This document shows, piece after piece, positions 24,922-35,432 of a stretch of DNA of 39,993 nt; the stretch's first letter is position 1, and each line of letters starts with the position of its first letter. The DNA is taken from positions 1 through 39,993 of the forward strand of contig JAICDB010000017.1 of assembly GCA_020063565.1 (NCBI GenBank), given 5' to 3'. This DNA comes from Clostridiales bacterium (GTDB lineage Bacteria > Bacillota > DSM-16504 > Desulfitibacterales > JAICDB01). The translations under genes and the position numbers were made by a program. The notes under the pieces were generated by a model that was given only the letters and a program-made list of their open reading frames with translations, made no database searches and was not told the origin of the DNA.

Positions 24922-25539
24922 ATGGCTGCAAATTATGGTGCACATGAAGTAATGGAAATCCACGAAATTTTATCAAACTCAATTAATGCAATTAATCAAA
25001 TGCAACTGCTGCGCGCGCATGTACAGGATCAACAACTTATGTCGATGCTGGACGGTCATCTGCAATTTGCCATTGAAGAGTATAACAATATGGTTCAAGC
25101 TCTTCAGCAGCGTGGGATGACTGAAGCGATTCCTTATCGTAGAAGACTGAACACCAGTGCTTCATATGGATTAAGGAATCCTCAAACACAAACTCCCAAT
25201 ATGTCAGCAAATCAAATGGATGATAATGATGTAGCCAGTGCAGTTTTGGGAATACATAAGGCTTCTGCTACCACAAGAATGTCTGCTGCTCTGGAATGTG
25301 TGGACCCCGAATTGCGCTATAACATTCAACAGGGAGCCAACAACTGTGCCGAGCAGGCTTATGAAATCTGGCAGTATATGAATCAAAAGGGTTTTTACCA
25401 GGTTCCGACCATGAAAGAAATGACAACACAGACCATGATGAATACTTACGGTCCGGCTCCAATGGGAACCATGGGTCAAACCCAGCAGCAGTTTACACAA
25501 GCACAGCAAAACCCGCAGCAATTCACTCAACAAATGTAA
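24922..25539 (+). CDS. Spore coat protein, CotF family
   Basis: A 205-residue helical protein. Two ferritin-like CotF segments: MEIHEILSNSINAINQMQLL (about 12-31) and MTEAIPYRRR with ASAVLGIHKASATTRMSAAL further on. The C terminus is low-complexity Met/Gln/Pro (QTQQQFTQAQQNPQQFTQQM), usual in coat proteins. AAGGAGG precedes the ATG. It indicates that the organism forms spores. No promoter for a sporulation sigma factor was recognised with confidence. Confidence 0.85.
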   Translation: MAANYGAHEVMEIHEILSNSINAINQMQLLRAHVQDQQLMSMLDGHLQFAIEEYNNMVQALQQRGMTEAIPYRRRLNTSASYGLRNPQTQTPNMSANQMDDNDVASAVLGIHKASATTRMSAALECVDPELRYNIQQGANNCAEQAYEIWQYMNQKGFYQVPTMKEMTTQTMMNTYGPAPMGTMGQTQQQFTQAQQNPQQFTQQM

Positions 25540-25543
25540 ACAA

Positions 25544-25556
25544 TTCGAGCATCCTC
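25544..25556 (-). repeat. GAGGATGYTCGAA intergenic repeat, copy 3 (inverted)
   Basis: Reverse strand reads GAGGATGCTCGAA, one change from the copies at 12487 and 21998. It falls between cotF and its terminator. Confidence 0.4.
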
Positions 25557-25562
25557 TTAATG

Positions 25563-25597
25563 AAACCGCTTCCCACCTGTAAGGTGGGGAGCGGTTT
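25563..25597 (+). terminator. cotF terminator
   Basis: A 15-bp stem, 25563-25577 with 25583-25597, with one mismatch and loop TGTAA. The T run is short. Confidence 0.85.
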
Positions 25598-25719
25598 GGT
25601 TTTACTATGAAGAATATAATTTTGGAGAAAATTTGTCAAAGAGAAGGAAATTTAAAGAAAGACGAGAAGACAGTATTATTTAGAACAATAAAATTGATAT
25701 ATGATGAGGAGATGATTTT

Positions 25720-26613
25720 ATGCGATTGGCAACTATTAAATTAAATAATAAAGAGGTGGCAACAATTGTTACTCCCACCGGAGTAATACCTGTTGAAAAA
25801 ATAAACAATAAGTTTAATAAAAACTGGTCAGCTGACATGTTTGAAGTTATAAGCTCCGGACAATTGGATGATATAAATAAATGGTATAGAAACGGAGGCG
25901 AAGAACAACTAGCAAATTTAACTGCAGATATTATCCCTAATGATAAGGCGCAATTTGCCCCCTTATACCGTCACCCCGGAAAAATATGGGGGATTGGGCT
26001 TAATTATGTGGATCATGCGGCGGATTTAGCAGAAAGGGCACCCAATACGGAACCGGCCAGTTTTATGAAGCCTGATACAACAATAATTGGGCATGGTGAT
26101 GCCATTAAAATTCCTCTCCAATCCGAAAAGACAACTGCTGAAGCTGAACTGGGGGTTATCTTCGGCAAAAAGTGTAAGGATGTTGAAAAAGAAGACTGGT
26201 TAAGTGTAGTAGCCGGTTTTACTACCATTATCGATATGACGGCAGAAGATATACTTAGAAAGAATCCAAGGTATTTAACAAGATCTAAGAGCTTTGATAC
26301 ATTCTTTAGCTTTGGACCCCAACTGGTAACACCTGATGAGATTGAAGATATTATGAAGCTTAAAGTAGCCACCGTAATTAACGGAAGGATACATGCCCAA
26401 AATGTAGTTGCAAATATGACATTCCCGCCGGATTACCTGGTTTCATTTCATTCCAAGGTTATGACAATGCTTCCCGGGGATATTATTTCTACAGGTACTC
26501 CCAGGGCTGTACATATCAATGACGGTGATGTAGTGGAATGCAGGATTGACGGTTTTGAACCGCTAGTTAATCCGGTAATTGATTTAAAAAAATTTCCTAA
26601 CTCTCCTGCCTGA
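25720..26613 (+). CDS. Fumarylacetoacetate hydrolase family protein
   Basis: FAH-fold enzyme, 297 residues, with the long N-terminal domain typical of 2-oxo-acid hydratases and decarboxylases in this family. Core signatures: IWGIGLNYVDHAADLAE, PASFMKPDTTIIGHGD, TTAEAELGVIFGKKCKDV (metal Glu pair), a TIIDMTAEDILRK segment in place of the usual NDVTARD, and DIISTGTPRAVHINDGD. Metal-dependent C-C bond hydrolysis or hydration of a dicarbonyl acid is expected; the substrate cannot be named. AGGAGATG precedes the ATG. Monocistronic by spacing. Confidence 0.88.
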   Translation: MRLATIKLNNKEVATIVTPTGVIPVEKINNKFNKNWSADMFEVISSGQLDDINKWYRNGGEEQLANLTADIIPNDKAQFAPLYRHPGKIWGIGLNYVDHAADLAERAPNTEPASFMKPDTTIIGHGDAIKIPLQSEKTTAEAELGVIFGKKCKDVEKEDWLSVVAGFTTIIDMTAEDILRKNPRYLTRSKSFDTFFSFGPQLVTPDEIEDIMKLKVATVINGRIHAQNVVANMTFPPDYLVSFHSKVMTMLPGDIISTGTPRAVHINDGDVVECRIDGFEPLVNPVIDLKKFPNSPA

Positions 26614-26641
26614 TACAGTTGAAAGGTATTTGAGTACTAGA

Positions 26642-27242
26642 AACATTTCAAATTGGGCAACGGATATATCTGTTGGATCTTCTCCCAACCTGCAATTTCG
26701 CCTGATGGTACACTTTCCTTTAGTGCGAAACAATATGTTGCCGGTCAAGCAACAGTCTGTAGTTACATTAAATGGCAACAATGAACTGTGGTTAAAACAA
26801 GGTGCAGCATATCTTGAACCGGGAGCAACTGCATATGATAATTATAATGCTAACAACAGGCTCATATCCGTACAGTTTATACCAGTCAGTTCGAATACGT
26901 TTAGCAACAGCACAAGGATTAGTACAAGGCTACCATGATGGAACATTTAGACCTGATGCTGAAATCACCAGAGAAGAGATGGCTGTGATTTTATCCAGAG
27001 CAATAAAATACACAGGTTTTAGTATAAATCTGGATGGTAAGGAAATTGAGAGGTTTCTTGAAAAGTTTGCTGATCAGGACCAAATTAGCAGCTGGGCCAA
27101 AGAATCTATAGCCTTAGCTGCAAAGGTTGAAATTATTAATGGCTATCATGACGGTACATTTGCTCCAAATAAAGATACCACCAGGGCTGAGTCTGTAGTA
27201 ATGCTTGCAAGAATGCTGAAATTACTTGGTTTTATGAATTGA
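26642..27242 (+). pseudogene. Decayed S-layer-type surface protein (Ig-like, DUF5011-like, two SLH domains)
   Basis: Three frames carry pieces of one gene in order. About 26675-26785 reads FSQPAISPDGTLSFSAKQYV, an Ig-like surface repeat. About 26750-26910 reads VVTLNGNNELWLKQGAAYL then EPGATAYDN, a DUF5011-like repeat. About 26895-27239 gives two SLH domains: LVQGYHDGTFRPDAEITREE and EIINGYHDGTFAPNKDTTRA, ending LLGFMN. No ribosome site or start fits any piece. SLH domains anchor proteins to secondary cell-wall polymer. The gene is frameshifted at least twice and lacks its N terminus; another intact S-layer gene must exist elsewhere if the cell has a layer. Confidence 0.8.
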
Positions 27243-27325
27243 AAGTGTACGAAATTTGATTAACTTATTCTCCCTTGTGTGGATATCCCTTCTCAATTAT
27301 AATAAAAATGCAATTTATTTCTTAG

Positions 27326-27351
27326 AGACTGTCAATCTGACAGTCTTTTCT
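27326..27351 (+). terminator. Intrinsic terminator upstream of pcrA
   Basis: AGACTGTCA (27326-27334) pairs perfectly with TGACAGTCT (27338-27346) and is followed by TTTTC. It ends 22 bases before the pcrA start, so it may act as an attenuator or stop upstream reading. Confidence 0.7.
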
Positions 27352-27372
27352 ATATGAAGGGAGCAAATTTAC

Positions 27373-29508
27373 ATGACATCACACCTCTTAAAAGACCTCA
27401 ACCCTGCCCAGAGGGAAGCAGTTCAGCATACTGAAGGACCGCTTTTGTTATTAGCAGGGGCTGGTTCAGGTAAGACTCGTGTTATTACATATCGAATTGC
27501 CTATCTAATCCAGGAAATAGGCATCAACCCCTGGGATTTTCTTGCCATTACCTTCACCAATAAAGCTGCAAGTGAGATGAAAGAAAGACTCCAAAAGCTG
27601 ATAGGAGAGTATCCCGGACAATTATGGGTAAGCACTTTTCACTCTTCCTGCGTAAGGATTTTAAGACGCCACATTGACCGCCTGGGTTTTAAAAATAACT
27701 TTGTTATTTATGACACCTCGGATAAAAATGTAGTAATTAAAGACTGCTTAAAGGAACTGGATCTTGATCCGAAAAAGAATTCTCCCAAGGCTATTGGTGG
27801 AACAATAAGTAATGCCAAGAATAAGCTCCAGGACCCGAGAGAATTTAGAAAGCATATCTTTGATTATTATCATGAAATAGTAAGTCAGGTATATTCCATC
27901 TATCAGGAAAAGATGAGACAAAACAATGCTCTTGATTTCGATGACCTGATAATGTTGACAGTGGAGCTTTTTAAAAACAACGAAGATATTTTGAACTTTT
28001 ATCAGGATAAGTTCAAATATATCTTGATTGATGAGTATCAGGATACAAACCATGCTCAGTATACACTTGTCAACCTCCTGGCAGCAAAACACCGCAATAT
28101 ATGTGTTGTTGGTGATCCTGACCAGGGAATTTACGGCTGGCGGGGTGCTGACATTCAAAATATCTTAGATTTTGAACATGATTACCCTGATGCCAGGGTA
28201 ATTAAACTGGAACAGAATTACCGTTCCACTAAAAACATTCTCAAAGCGGCAAATAAAGTCATTGAGCAAAATACCGATAGGAAGAAGAAGGAATTATGGA
28301 CAGATAAAGAAGAAGGTGAACTAATAAAAACATATTTCGGAGACAATGAGCATTCTGAGGCACGCTATGTGGTGGAAGAAATAGTCAGGCTTAAAGAAAG
28401 AGAAAAGTATGGCTATAAGGACGTTGCTGTTCTTTATCGTACCCATGCCCAATCTCGTGTTTTAGAGGAAGAATTTTTGAAGGCTAATGTTCCATATGAA
28501 GTACTTGGAGGCACTAAATTCTATGATAGAAAAGAAATTAAAGATATTTTGGCTTACCTTCGTCTCTTAAGTAACTCTGATGATGACGTAAGCCTTTCCA
28601 GGATTATTAATGTCCCTAAAAGGTCAATAGGTGAACGCACAGTAGAAAGGCTTCAGGAATATGCTGCTGAAAATCTGATTAGTGCATATGTTGCTTTAGA
28701 CCAGGTTGAGAATATTTCTACTTTGGGAAGTCGCGCGAGAAGTTCTTTACAAAAGTTTAAAAGTTTAATGGACAGTTTCAAGGAAAGAATGAATGATCTA
28801 ACGGTAACGGATTTAACTTCAATTGTAATGGAGGAAACTGGATACCTGCAGAGCCTTAAGGAGGAAAATACTCCGGAAGCCCGGGCGCGGATAGAAAACC
28901 TCCAGGAATTTATTTCCGTAACCATGGAATATGACCGTAAAAATCCTGAAGGAAACTTAACGGAATTCTTAGCTGAAATATCTTTGATTACCGATATAGA
29001 CCAGCATCAGGAAGATGCAGACAAGGTGCTTTTAATGACGCTTCATACTGCAAAGGGTTTAGAATTTCCGGTGGTCTTCCTCTGCGGCATGGAGGAAATG
29101 ATATTTCCACATGCAAATTCCATGAATGACGAGAATGAGCTTCAGGAAGAAAGAAGGCTGTGCTATGTAGGAATGACACGGGCCATGGAAAGACTATATA
29201 TGACATACGCCTGGCAAAGGACCATTTACGGTGACACAAGGCATAATCCCCCTTCACGTTTTCTGGATGAAATCCCGGAGGATTTAATGGAAAAGGTGGG
29301 AGTAAGTACTATATCGAATAATATTGCAAAACCGGAAGCAAAGGAAACAAAAGGCGGCAACGATTTTTTAGTTGGTGACTCCGTACTTCATCCTAAATGG
29401 GGAGAAGGAGTTGTGGTACAAGTTAAAGGAGAACAGGTGAGCGTAGCTTTCCCTGACATGGGGATTAAACATCTCATGGTTGAATATGCCCCTTTGAAAA
29501 AGATCTAA
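27373..29508 (+). CDS. pcrA: ATP-dependent DNA helicase PcrA (UvrD/Rep family)
   Basis: 3'-5' superfamily 1A helicase for repair and rolling-circle replication. 711 residues, normal. Motifs in order: LNPAQREAVQHTEGPLLLL (Q motif), GAGSGKTRVI (Walker A), AITFTNKAASEMKERL (Ia), LIDEYQDTNHAQY (II), GDPDQGIYGWRGAD (III), LEQNYRST (IV), MTLHTAKGLEFPVVF (V) and YVGMTRAMERLYM (VI). The C-terminal Tudor-like tail is GDSVLHPKWGEGVVVQVKG, which binds RNA polymerase in characterised PcrA. AAGGGAG precedes the ATG. ligA follows after 18 bases, the common Firmicute arrangement. Confidence 0.97.
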   Translation: MTSHLLKDLNPAQREAVQHTEGPLLLLAGAGSGKTRVITYRIAYLIQEIGINPWDFLAITFTNKAASEMKERLQKLIGEYPGQLWVSTFHSSCVRILRRHIDRLGFKNNFVIYDTSDKNVVIKDCLKELDLDPKKNSPKAIGGTISNAKNKLQDPREFRKHIFDYYHEIVSQVYSIYQEKMRQNNALDFDDLIMLTVELFKNNEDILNFYQDKFKYILIDEYQDTNHAQYTLVNLLAAKHRNICVVGDPDQGIYGWRGADIQNILDFEHDYPDARVIKLEQNYRSTKNILKAANKVIEQNTDRKKKELWTDKEEGELIKTYFGDNEHSEARYVVEEIVRLKEREKYGYKDVAVLYRTHAQSRVLEEEFLKANVPYEVLGGTKFYDRKEIKDILAYLRLLSNSDDDVSLSRIINVPKRSIGERTVERLQEYAAENLISAYVALDQVENISTLGSRARSSLQKFKSLMDSFKERMNDLTVTDLTSIVMEETGYLQSLKEENTPEARARIENLQEFISVTMEYDRKNPEGNLTEFLAEISLITDIDQHQEDADKVLLMTLHTAKGLEFPVVFLCGMEEMIFPHANSMNDENELQEERRLCYVGMTRAMERLYMTYAWQRTIYGDTRHNPPSRFLDEIPEDLMEKVGVSTISNNIAKPEAKETKGGNDFLVGDSVLHPKWGEGVVVQVKGEQVSVAFPDMGIKHLMVEYAPLKKI

Positions 29509-29526
29509 TTTGTGGAGGTAAATTAA

Positions 29527-31527
<2,001 letters not shown>

Positions 31528-31547
31528 TGGTGAAAGTATTCTACTAG

Positions 31548-31579
31548 CCCGGGATGATATATTCCCGGGTTAATTTTTT
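31548..31579 (+). terminator. pcrA-ligA terminator
   Basis: CCCGGGA (31548-31554) pairs with TCCCGGG (31563-31569); TTAATTTTTT follows. Confidence 0.9.
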
Positions 31580-31691
31580 AAAGAGCACAATTTCAGAATT
31601 TACCTGCCCATTGGATAAGATGATAAATTCTATGTTGTATTTTAAGTAAAATTAACATATAATAATACCAATAAATTTGGAGGTGACATAT

Positions 31692-31940
31692 ATGCCAAAT
31701 ATTAAGCCGATATCAGATTTACGTAATTATAACGAAGTCTTAAGAGATTGTGAAAATGGTGAACCTGTTTTTCTTACCAAAAACGGTAGAGGTAAATATG
31801 TTCTTTTAGATATAGAAGAATATGAAAGACAACAAACAATTATAAAGCTTCTATCAAAATTAAATGAAGCAGAAGAAGCAATAAAAACAGGAGATGAGTG
31901 GCAAACATTAGATGATTTGAAACGTAGTTTGGGAGTTTAA
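31692..31940 (+). CDS. Phd/YefM-type antitoxin
   Basis: An 82-residue protein starting at ATG 31692 with GGAGGTGA immediately upstream; the earlier ATG at 31677 lies across that site. N-terminal Phd/YefM DNA-binding fold: MPNIKPISDLRNYNEVLRDC, then GEPVFLTKNGRGKYVLLDIE. The C-terminal part is helical and charged and would wrap the toxin. It starts a two-gene unit, with the toxin two bases after its stop. Confidence 0.9.
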   Translation: MPNIKPISDLRNYNEVLRDCENGEPVFLTKNGRGKYVLLDIEEYERQQTIIKLLSKLNEAEEAIKTGDEWQTLDDLKRSLGV

Positions 31941-31942
31941 GA

Positions 31943-32251
31943 ATGGGTATCAGAATTAGAATTAACCCAGTAGCAGTTTCTGATTTACAGGAGATTAAGA
32001 ATTATATTGCAGAAGAAAGCTTAGATATTGCAACAAAAGTAGTTAAAGAAATTATTGAAAAGATTGAAAATTCATCTCAATTTCCAGAGATGGGAACAAT
32101 GCTCAAACATAAAATAGGATTAAAAAATAAATATAGATATATTATTTGTGGGCAGTATCTTATTTTTTATATTTATGAAAATGATATAGTTTCTGTCCAG
32201 CGCATTTTACATGGAAAAAGAGACTATATGTCATTGCTTAATGAATTATAA
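31943..32251 (+). CDS. RelE/ParE-family toxin
   Basis: A 102-residue RelE/ParE fold: RIRINPVAVSDLQEIKNYIA at the N terminus, PEMGTMLKHKIGLKNKYRYI in the middle, YLIFYIYENDIVSVQRILHG near the end, and a final HGKRDY segment usual in ParE-like toxins. Partner of the Phd-like protein just before. Whether it cuts mRNA or acts on gyrase cannot be told from sequence. Confidence 0.88.
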   Translation: MGIRIRINPVAVSDLQEIKNYIAEESLDIATKVVKEIIEKIENSSQFPEMGTMLKHKIGLKNKYRYIICGQYLIFYIYENDIVSVQRILHGKRDYMSLLNEL

Positions 32252-32267
32252 TTTAATCTTATTAACA

Positions 32268-32327
32268 CCCTGCCAATGGGACAAGTTTTAGCGGACTGCT
32301 CATTGACAGGTAGTACACCCTTTATCC
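32268..32327. repeat. Unclassified foldable repeat, copy 1
   Basis: CCTGCCAATG (32269-32278) pairs with CATTGACAGG (32301-32310) with one mismatch around a loop carrying GACAAGTTTTAGCGGACTGC. An ACACCCTTTA box follows. Nearly identical to 38490-38545 and related to 38681-38735. It starts 17 bases after the toxin stop. Confidence 0.7.
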
Positions 32328-32670
32328 TTATAAGGTTTTTGATCAGGGAAAAGGATAGATTTTTCATTTACTAAAATTTTTATTTCCTTATCTTGTGCTT
32401 CATTTCTTGCGCTGCTTCTTCCAAAAGGACCAAACTTATATCCTCCTGCCATACAGAGGCTATAACCCGATCTTAAGTCAGTATATGTTTCTGTTCCATA
32501 ATTAGAAGCATCTGTACGCAAGAATCATACCATTTTAATGAATTTTTAAAATTATTAATATATTAGCAGTTGGAAAAATTGGTGGCAAAAATGCAAAAAA
32601 ATTAACAAGTCAAAATTGACCATAATAAGTGAATTTTAACTAATTTGTAAAATATTATTTTAGAATTAAT
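32328..32670. other. Gene-poor stretch
   Basis: AT-rich. A minus-strand frame over 32300-32521 (TTG start, no ribosome site, ends KGCTTCQ inside the repeat) could be a gene fossil and is not called. Otherwise nothing supported. Confidence 0.3.
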
Positions 32671-32678
32671 GTAAAAAA

Positions 32679-32698
32679 GGGGCCAAACACTTGGCCCC
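32679..32698 (-). terminator. Minus-strand terminator of the Cys/His gene pair
   Basis: A perfect 8-bp stem, GGGGCCAA (32679-32686) with TTGGCCCC (32691-32698), is followed on the minus strand by six T (32678-32673). Confidence 0.9.
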
Positions 32699-32708
32699 GT
32701 AGTGAGGA

Positions 32709-32888
32709 TTAAGGAGTTTGCTTTAAAGCGAATTGGCACTCGTGAACGCACATTTCAAGATGATGCGCTGATTCGTTAAGTGTTGATTTTAACTTTGTTT
32801 CAGTAGTACTATCGGCTAAAGACTGTAGGTCATTAATTACCTGTTGGCAATCACTGATGCATTGCTGAATCTTTTGCTTTCCACTCAT
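32709..32888 (-). CDS. Small Cys/His helical protein, paralogue 2
   Basis: A 59-residue protein starting at ATG 32888 behind GAGGTGAT. Two predicted helices: the first has CISDC (CxxxC), the second HHLEMCVHEC (HxxxCxHxC). Same motif order as its neighbour. Spacing of Cys on helix faces suggests metal or disulphide chemistry, reminiscent of CxxxC-rich four-helix copper-storage and DUF326 proteins, but each chain supplies only a hairpin. No family assigned. Second gene of a two-gene minus-strand operon ended by a strong terminator. Confidence 0.75.
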   Translation of the reverse strand: MSGKQKIQQCISDCQQVINDLQSLADSTTETKLKSTLNESAHHLEMCVHECQFALKQTP

Positions 32889-32910
32889 ATCTATCACCTC
32901 TCATTTAATT

Positions 32911-33093
32911 TTAAGATTTTGCCAGATCTTTAGCATCTAGACAGTTATGAATACATAACTCTATATGCCTATCAGCTTCAGCTAAAGCATAACGACTCCT
33001 ATGATCTACCATGTTATTAGCAATATTGCGGATCATTTGAGCTGTTTGGGTACATTTGTCAATGCAACTTTGAATATCTGTTTGGACTGCCAA
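32911..33093 (-). CDS. Small Cys/His helical protein, paralogue 1
   Basis: A 60-residue protein starting at TTG 33093, chosen because AAAGGGGGTG stands upstream at the right distance. CIDKC in helix 1 and RHIELCIHNC in helix 2 match paralogue 2 closely (H-x3-C-x-H-x-C), although the remainder differs. No signal peptide. A duplication with divergence is likely; the two could form a heterodimeric four-helix bundle binding metal. Function unknown. Confidence 0.75.
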   Translation of the reverse strand: MAVQTDIQSCIDKCTQTAQMIRNIANNMVDHRSRYALAEADRHIELCIHNCLDAKDLAKS

Positions 33094-33232
33094 ATTAATT
33101 ACACCCCCTTTTATCCAACCTGCTAAATATTATTGCTTTAAAGAATTAATTTTATGTATTTATCCTAATCTAATATGTCAAGCTGTAATTGAGAAAAAAT
33201 TTATTTATATTTGAGAATATATGACCTGATAT

Positions 33233-34808
33233 CACTAGCGTTACAATAATAAAAATTTAATTTGTCAAGTCATCTGTGACATTGATAATCATAGAAAATT
33301 GTAAAAAATTCTACCTATGCAAGAAAAAACTCCTTTATAATAGAGATTAAGGGTAGTCCTTGCCCAAATCTCTAAAATAAAGGAGCAAAAAATATGCAAG
33401 GCAAGGATACCGTAAATTCCACATTTCATCAACTATTTAGGCCAATTTTTAATAAAAATTTTCTAGAACACTTGAAAAAATTAGGAGTTGATAAATACAT
33501 TAAAAAGCTGTCTGCTTTACAACTGATTATACTTGTGGTTTATGCTCAACTTGAACAGTTATCTGGTTTGCGAGATATCAGCAACAGTCTCAATAACAAA
33601 AATCTAAGCAAAGCAATTAAACTTAATTCTATCAGTTTTTCTCAGGTATCCCGCAAACTAAAAGATTTACCATCAGGTGTTCTCAATATACTGTTCAAAA
33701 GTTTAGCTACGGAAATCATAAAAGATGTTGGCGTAAATGCTTTGAACAAACATCTGGGCCGTATTCATCTCATCGATTCTTCAACCATAAGCCTTTGTTT
33801 ATCTCAGTATCGCTGGGCAGAGTTTAGGAAAACCAAAGGTGGAATTAAACTTCACTTACGCCTTAGATTTTTTGAGGAAGGGGTTATACCCGAAAAAGCA
33901 ATAATCACTCCTGCTAAACCTTCTGACAAAACACAAATGGATGTTCTAGTGGTTGAAGAAAAAGGCGCCATAAATGTCTTCGACCGGATTTACGTTGACT
34001 ACAAGAAGTTTGATAGTTACTGCAAAAACGGCGTTCGTTTTGTTACTCGACTAAAGAAGAATGCTATCAAGCATATTGTAGAAGAACTTCCGGTAGATCC
34101 TAATAGCCCAATCAAAAAGCACCAAATTGTCTACCTGGGGAATCCGGTTACTTACAAGATGAAACATAAACTACGACTAATTGAAACAGAAGATACCGAG
34201 GGAAACCCGATAATAATCATTACCAACGTTTTTGAGCTAAAACCTGAAGAAATAGGCGACATCTACCGTAACCGCTGGCAGATAGAAATCTTCTTTAAAT
34301 GGCTTAAACAGCATTTAAAGGTGAAACATTTTTACGGCAAGAGTAAGCAGGCAGTACAAAATCAATTATTTATCGCACTTATCACCTACTGTTTATTGAA
34401 ATTGCTTGAGCTGAAAACAGGCTATAAAGGGCCGTTGCTGACAATAAAACGGCTGTTACATACCTGTCTTTATGAACCTTTCAATAGTTTCGTCAAAAAG
34501 CTTTACAAAAGGCCCATACGGTACTCCAGGGGCCGGCGACGGCAGCTAGATCATGAAGCGATTTACCAAGAAACACTAAGGCAGGTGATAGCGGACGAAA
34601 CAGATCACTTGGCTGATCTAACCTATGACCCAGTAATTTTGTAAACAGTATATCGTATGGCAAAATGTGGATGAGGACTACCTTTTAGTGCTGCTAGTCC
34701 TTTAGCCGCAGGAGAAAATACCCGCTTGGATGTATACATCAAATTTACCATAAAATTCATTTACGGTATTTCTTGAATCTGAGTTTTAACTTTTATGCAA
34801 CGCTAGTG
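33233..34808 (+). mobile_element. IS4-family insertion sequence, apparently complete
   Basis: Terminal inverted repeats begin CACTAGCGTT at 33233 and, inverted, at 34808; ten identical bases are followed by weaker similarity. TGATAT stands directly left (33227-33232) and again at 34812-34817 after three extra bases, a possible imperfect target duplication. Length about 1.58 kb. A hairpin, GAGATT/AATCTC with outer CCTTTA/TAAAGG (about 33332-33384), lies before the transposase and may block reading in from outside. Confidence 0.8.
33394..34644 (+). CDS. IS4-family DDE transposase
   Basis: 416 residues, full length. First catalytic Asp (residue 128) in IHLIDSSTISLCLSQYRW, second Asp in FDRIYVDYKKFDSYC, and Glu in YRNRWQIEIFFKWLK. 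The last fits the IS4 signature Y-x2-R-x3-E-x6-K exactly. N-terminal FHQLFRPIFNKNFLEHLKKL is the usual DUF4372-like region of this group. ATG with AAAGGAG. The gene is uninterrupted, so the element may still be active. Confidence 0.93.
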   Translation: MQGKDTVNSTFHQLFRPIFNKNFLEHLKKLGVDKYIKKLSALQLIILVVYAQLEQLSGLRDISNSLNNKNLSKAIKLNSISFSQVSRKLKDLPSGVLNILFKSLATEIIKDVGVNALNKHLGRIHLIDSSTISLCLSQYRWAEFRKTKGGIKLHLRLRFFEEGVIPEKAIITPAKPSDKTQMDVLVVEEKGAINVFDRIYVDYKKFDSYCKNGVRFVTRLKKNAIKHIVEELPVDPNSPIKKHQIVYLGNPVTYKMKHKLRLIETEDTEGNPIIIITNVFELKPEEIGDIYRNRWQIEIFFKWLKQHLKVKHFYGKSKQAVQNQLFIALITYCLLKLLELKTGYKGPLLTIKRLLHTCLYEPFNSFVKKLYKRPIRYSRGRRRQLDHEAIYQETLRQVIADETDHLADLTYDPVIL

Positions 34809-34810
34809 AG

Positions 34811-35017
34811 TTGATATTAAATCAATGGGGAAAGATAGAACCAAAAAGTTATTTAAGTACAAAAAAATATCCTTCGTTATATAATTGGTTAAAAGAAAAA
34901 TTTCAAGGACAATAACTATATTATGAGGGGAATTCAGAGAAAATACTATTACTTATGATCCCAAGGAATTAGTAAGTATCTTTGCTTTTAAAAAATGCCA
35001 TAAGAAGATAATAATAA
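34811..35017 (+). pseudogene. Gene fragments right of the IS element
   Basis: Two stretches look like former coding sequence without start codons. One at about 34811-34916 reads LILNQWGKIEPKSYLSTKKY and ends in a stop after KEKFQGQ. The other, about 34930-35035, includes ENTITYDPKELVSIFAFKKC. No family recognised and no matching N-terminal piece lies left of the IS. Confidence 0.4.
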
Positions 35018-35020
35018 GTG

Positions 35021-35056
35021 AAAAACCGGGGTGATTTGAGACAATCTCCGGTTTTT
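35021..35056 (+). terminator. Intrinsic terminator
   Basis: AAAAACCGG (35021-35029) pairs with CCGGTTTTT (35048-35056); an inner GG/TC-rich segment extends the stem. It isolates the riboswitch operon from the IS side. Confidence 0.8.
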
Positions 35057-35186
35057 ATATTTTCGTTTAAAATATTGGAAATATACGTCTTTTAATCTAA
35101 TATTAATCTTTTCGACAAAAGCTTACATTTTTCTTGGAAGGTTTTTCTAAAAAAATGTCGAATTTCCTTTCAAAAATTTGAATATT

Positions 35187-35280
35187 ATTCCCGAAAATGG
35201 CAAACCCGGCGAAAGCCGGGGACGCAAAGCCACGGGTTTACAGCGAAACTGCCATGACAGCCGGGCTGCCGAAGGAGTTT
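35187..35280 (+). ncRNA. Cyclic di-GMP-I (GEMM-I) riboswitch
   Basis: Core elements in order: GGCAAACC (35199-35206), a CCGGC-GAAA-GCCGG hairpin with the GNRA tetraloop, GGGACGCAAAGCC (35219-35231), an ACGGG-led P3 arm, and closing CCGGGCTGCC (35261-35270). This is the conserved c-di-GMP-I aptamer layout, including the tetraloop/receptor arrangement. A terminator follows at 35300. AAGGAG (35272-35277) can pair either with the aptamer's basal AUUCC (35187-35191) or with CUCCUU (35306-35311) inside the terminator. Ligand binding would then favour termination (an OFF switch); this logic is inferred. First gene controlled: 35433, an agr-like operon. Confidence 0.93.
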
Positions 35281-35299
35281 GATTTTTTATTGTTAACCT

Positions 35300-35326
35300 G
35301 TTTTGCTCCTTGGAGCAAAACTTTTT
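35300..35326 (+). terminator. Riboswitch expression-platform terminator
   Basis: GTTTTGCTCC (35300-35309) pairs perfectly with GGAGCAAAAC (35312-35321); five T follow. The 3' half of its 5' arm can instead pair with AAGGAG of the aptamer tail. Confidence 0.9.
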
Positions 35327-35335
35327 ATTTACACA

Positions 35336-35400
35336 ATGCAATTTCAGACAAGCAAAACGAGGATTCAGACAAGGAAAACGAAGTTTCAGACAAGGTAGGT
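35336..35400 (+). repeat. Three 21-bp direct repeats upstream of the agr-like operon
   Basis: The word TTCAGACAAG starts at 35343, 35364 and 35385, exactly 21 bp apart, separated by SAAAACGARG. A second three-unit block is at 38382-38440. A 21-bp spacing of TTCAG-like cores resembles direct-repeat sites of LytTR regulators (ComE/AgrA type), but here they lie inside the transcribed leader. Confidence 0.8.
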
Positions 35401-35432
35401 AGGAATATACTGAGGGGAGGTCTAAGTAAAAG

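Noticed and set aside
32300..32521. 73-codon minus-strand frame
   Set aside because: TTG start without ribosome site, and its end falls inside a repeat; possible fossil only.
35405..35410. TATACT as a -10 element for a second agr promoter
   Set aside because: Its start site would fall within the ribosome-binding site of the first gene.
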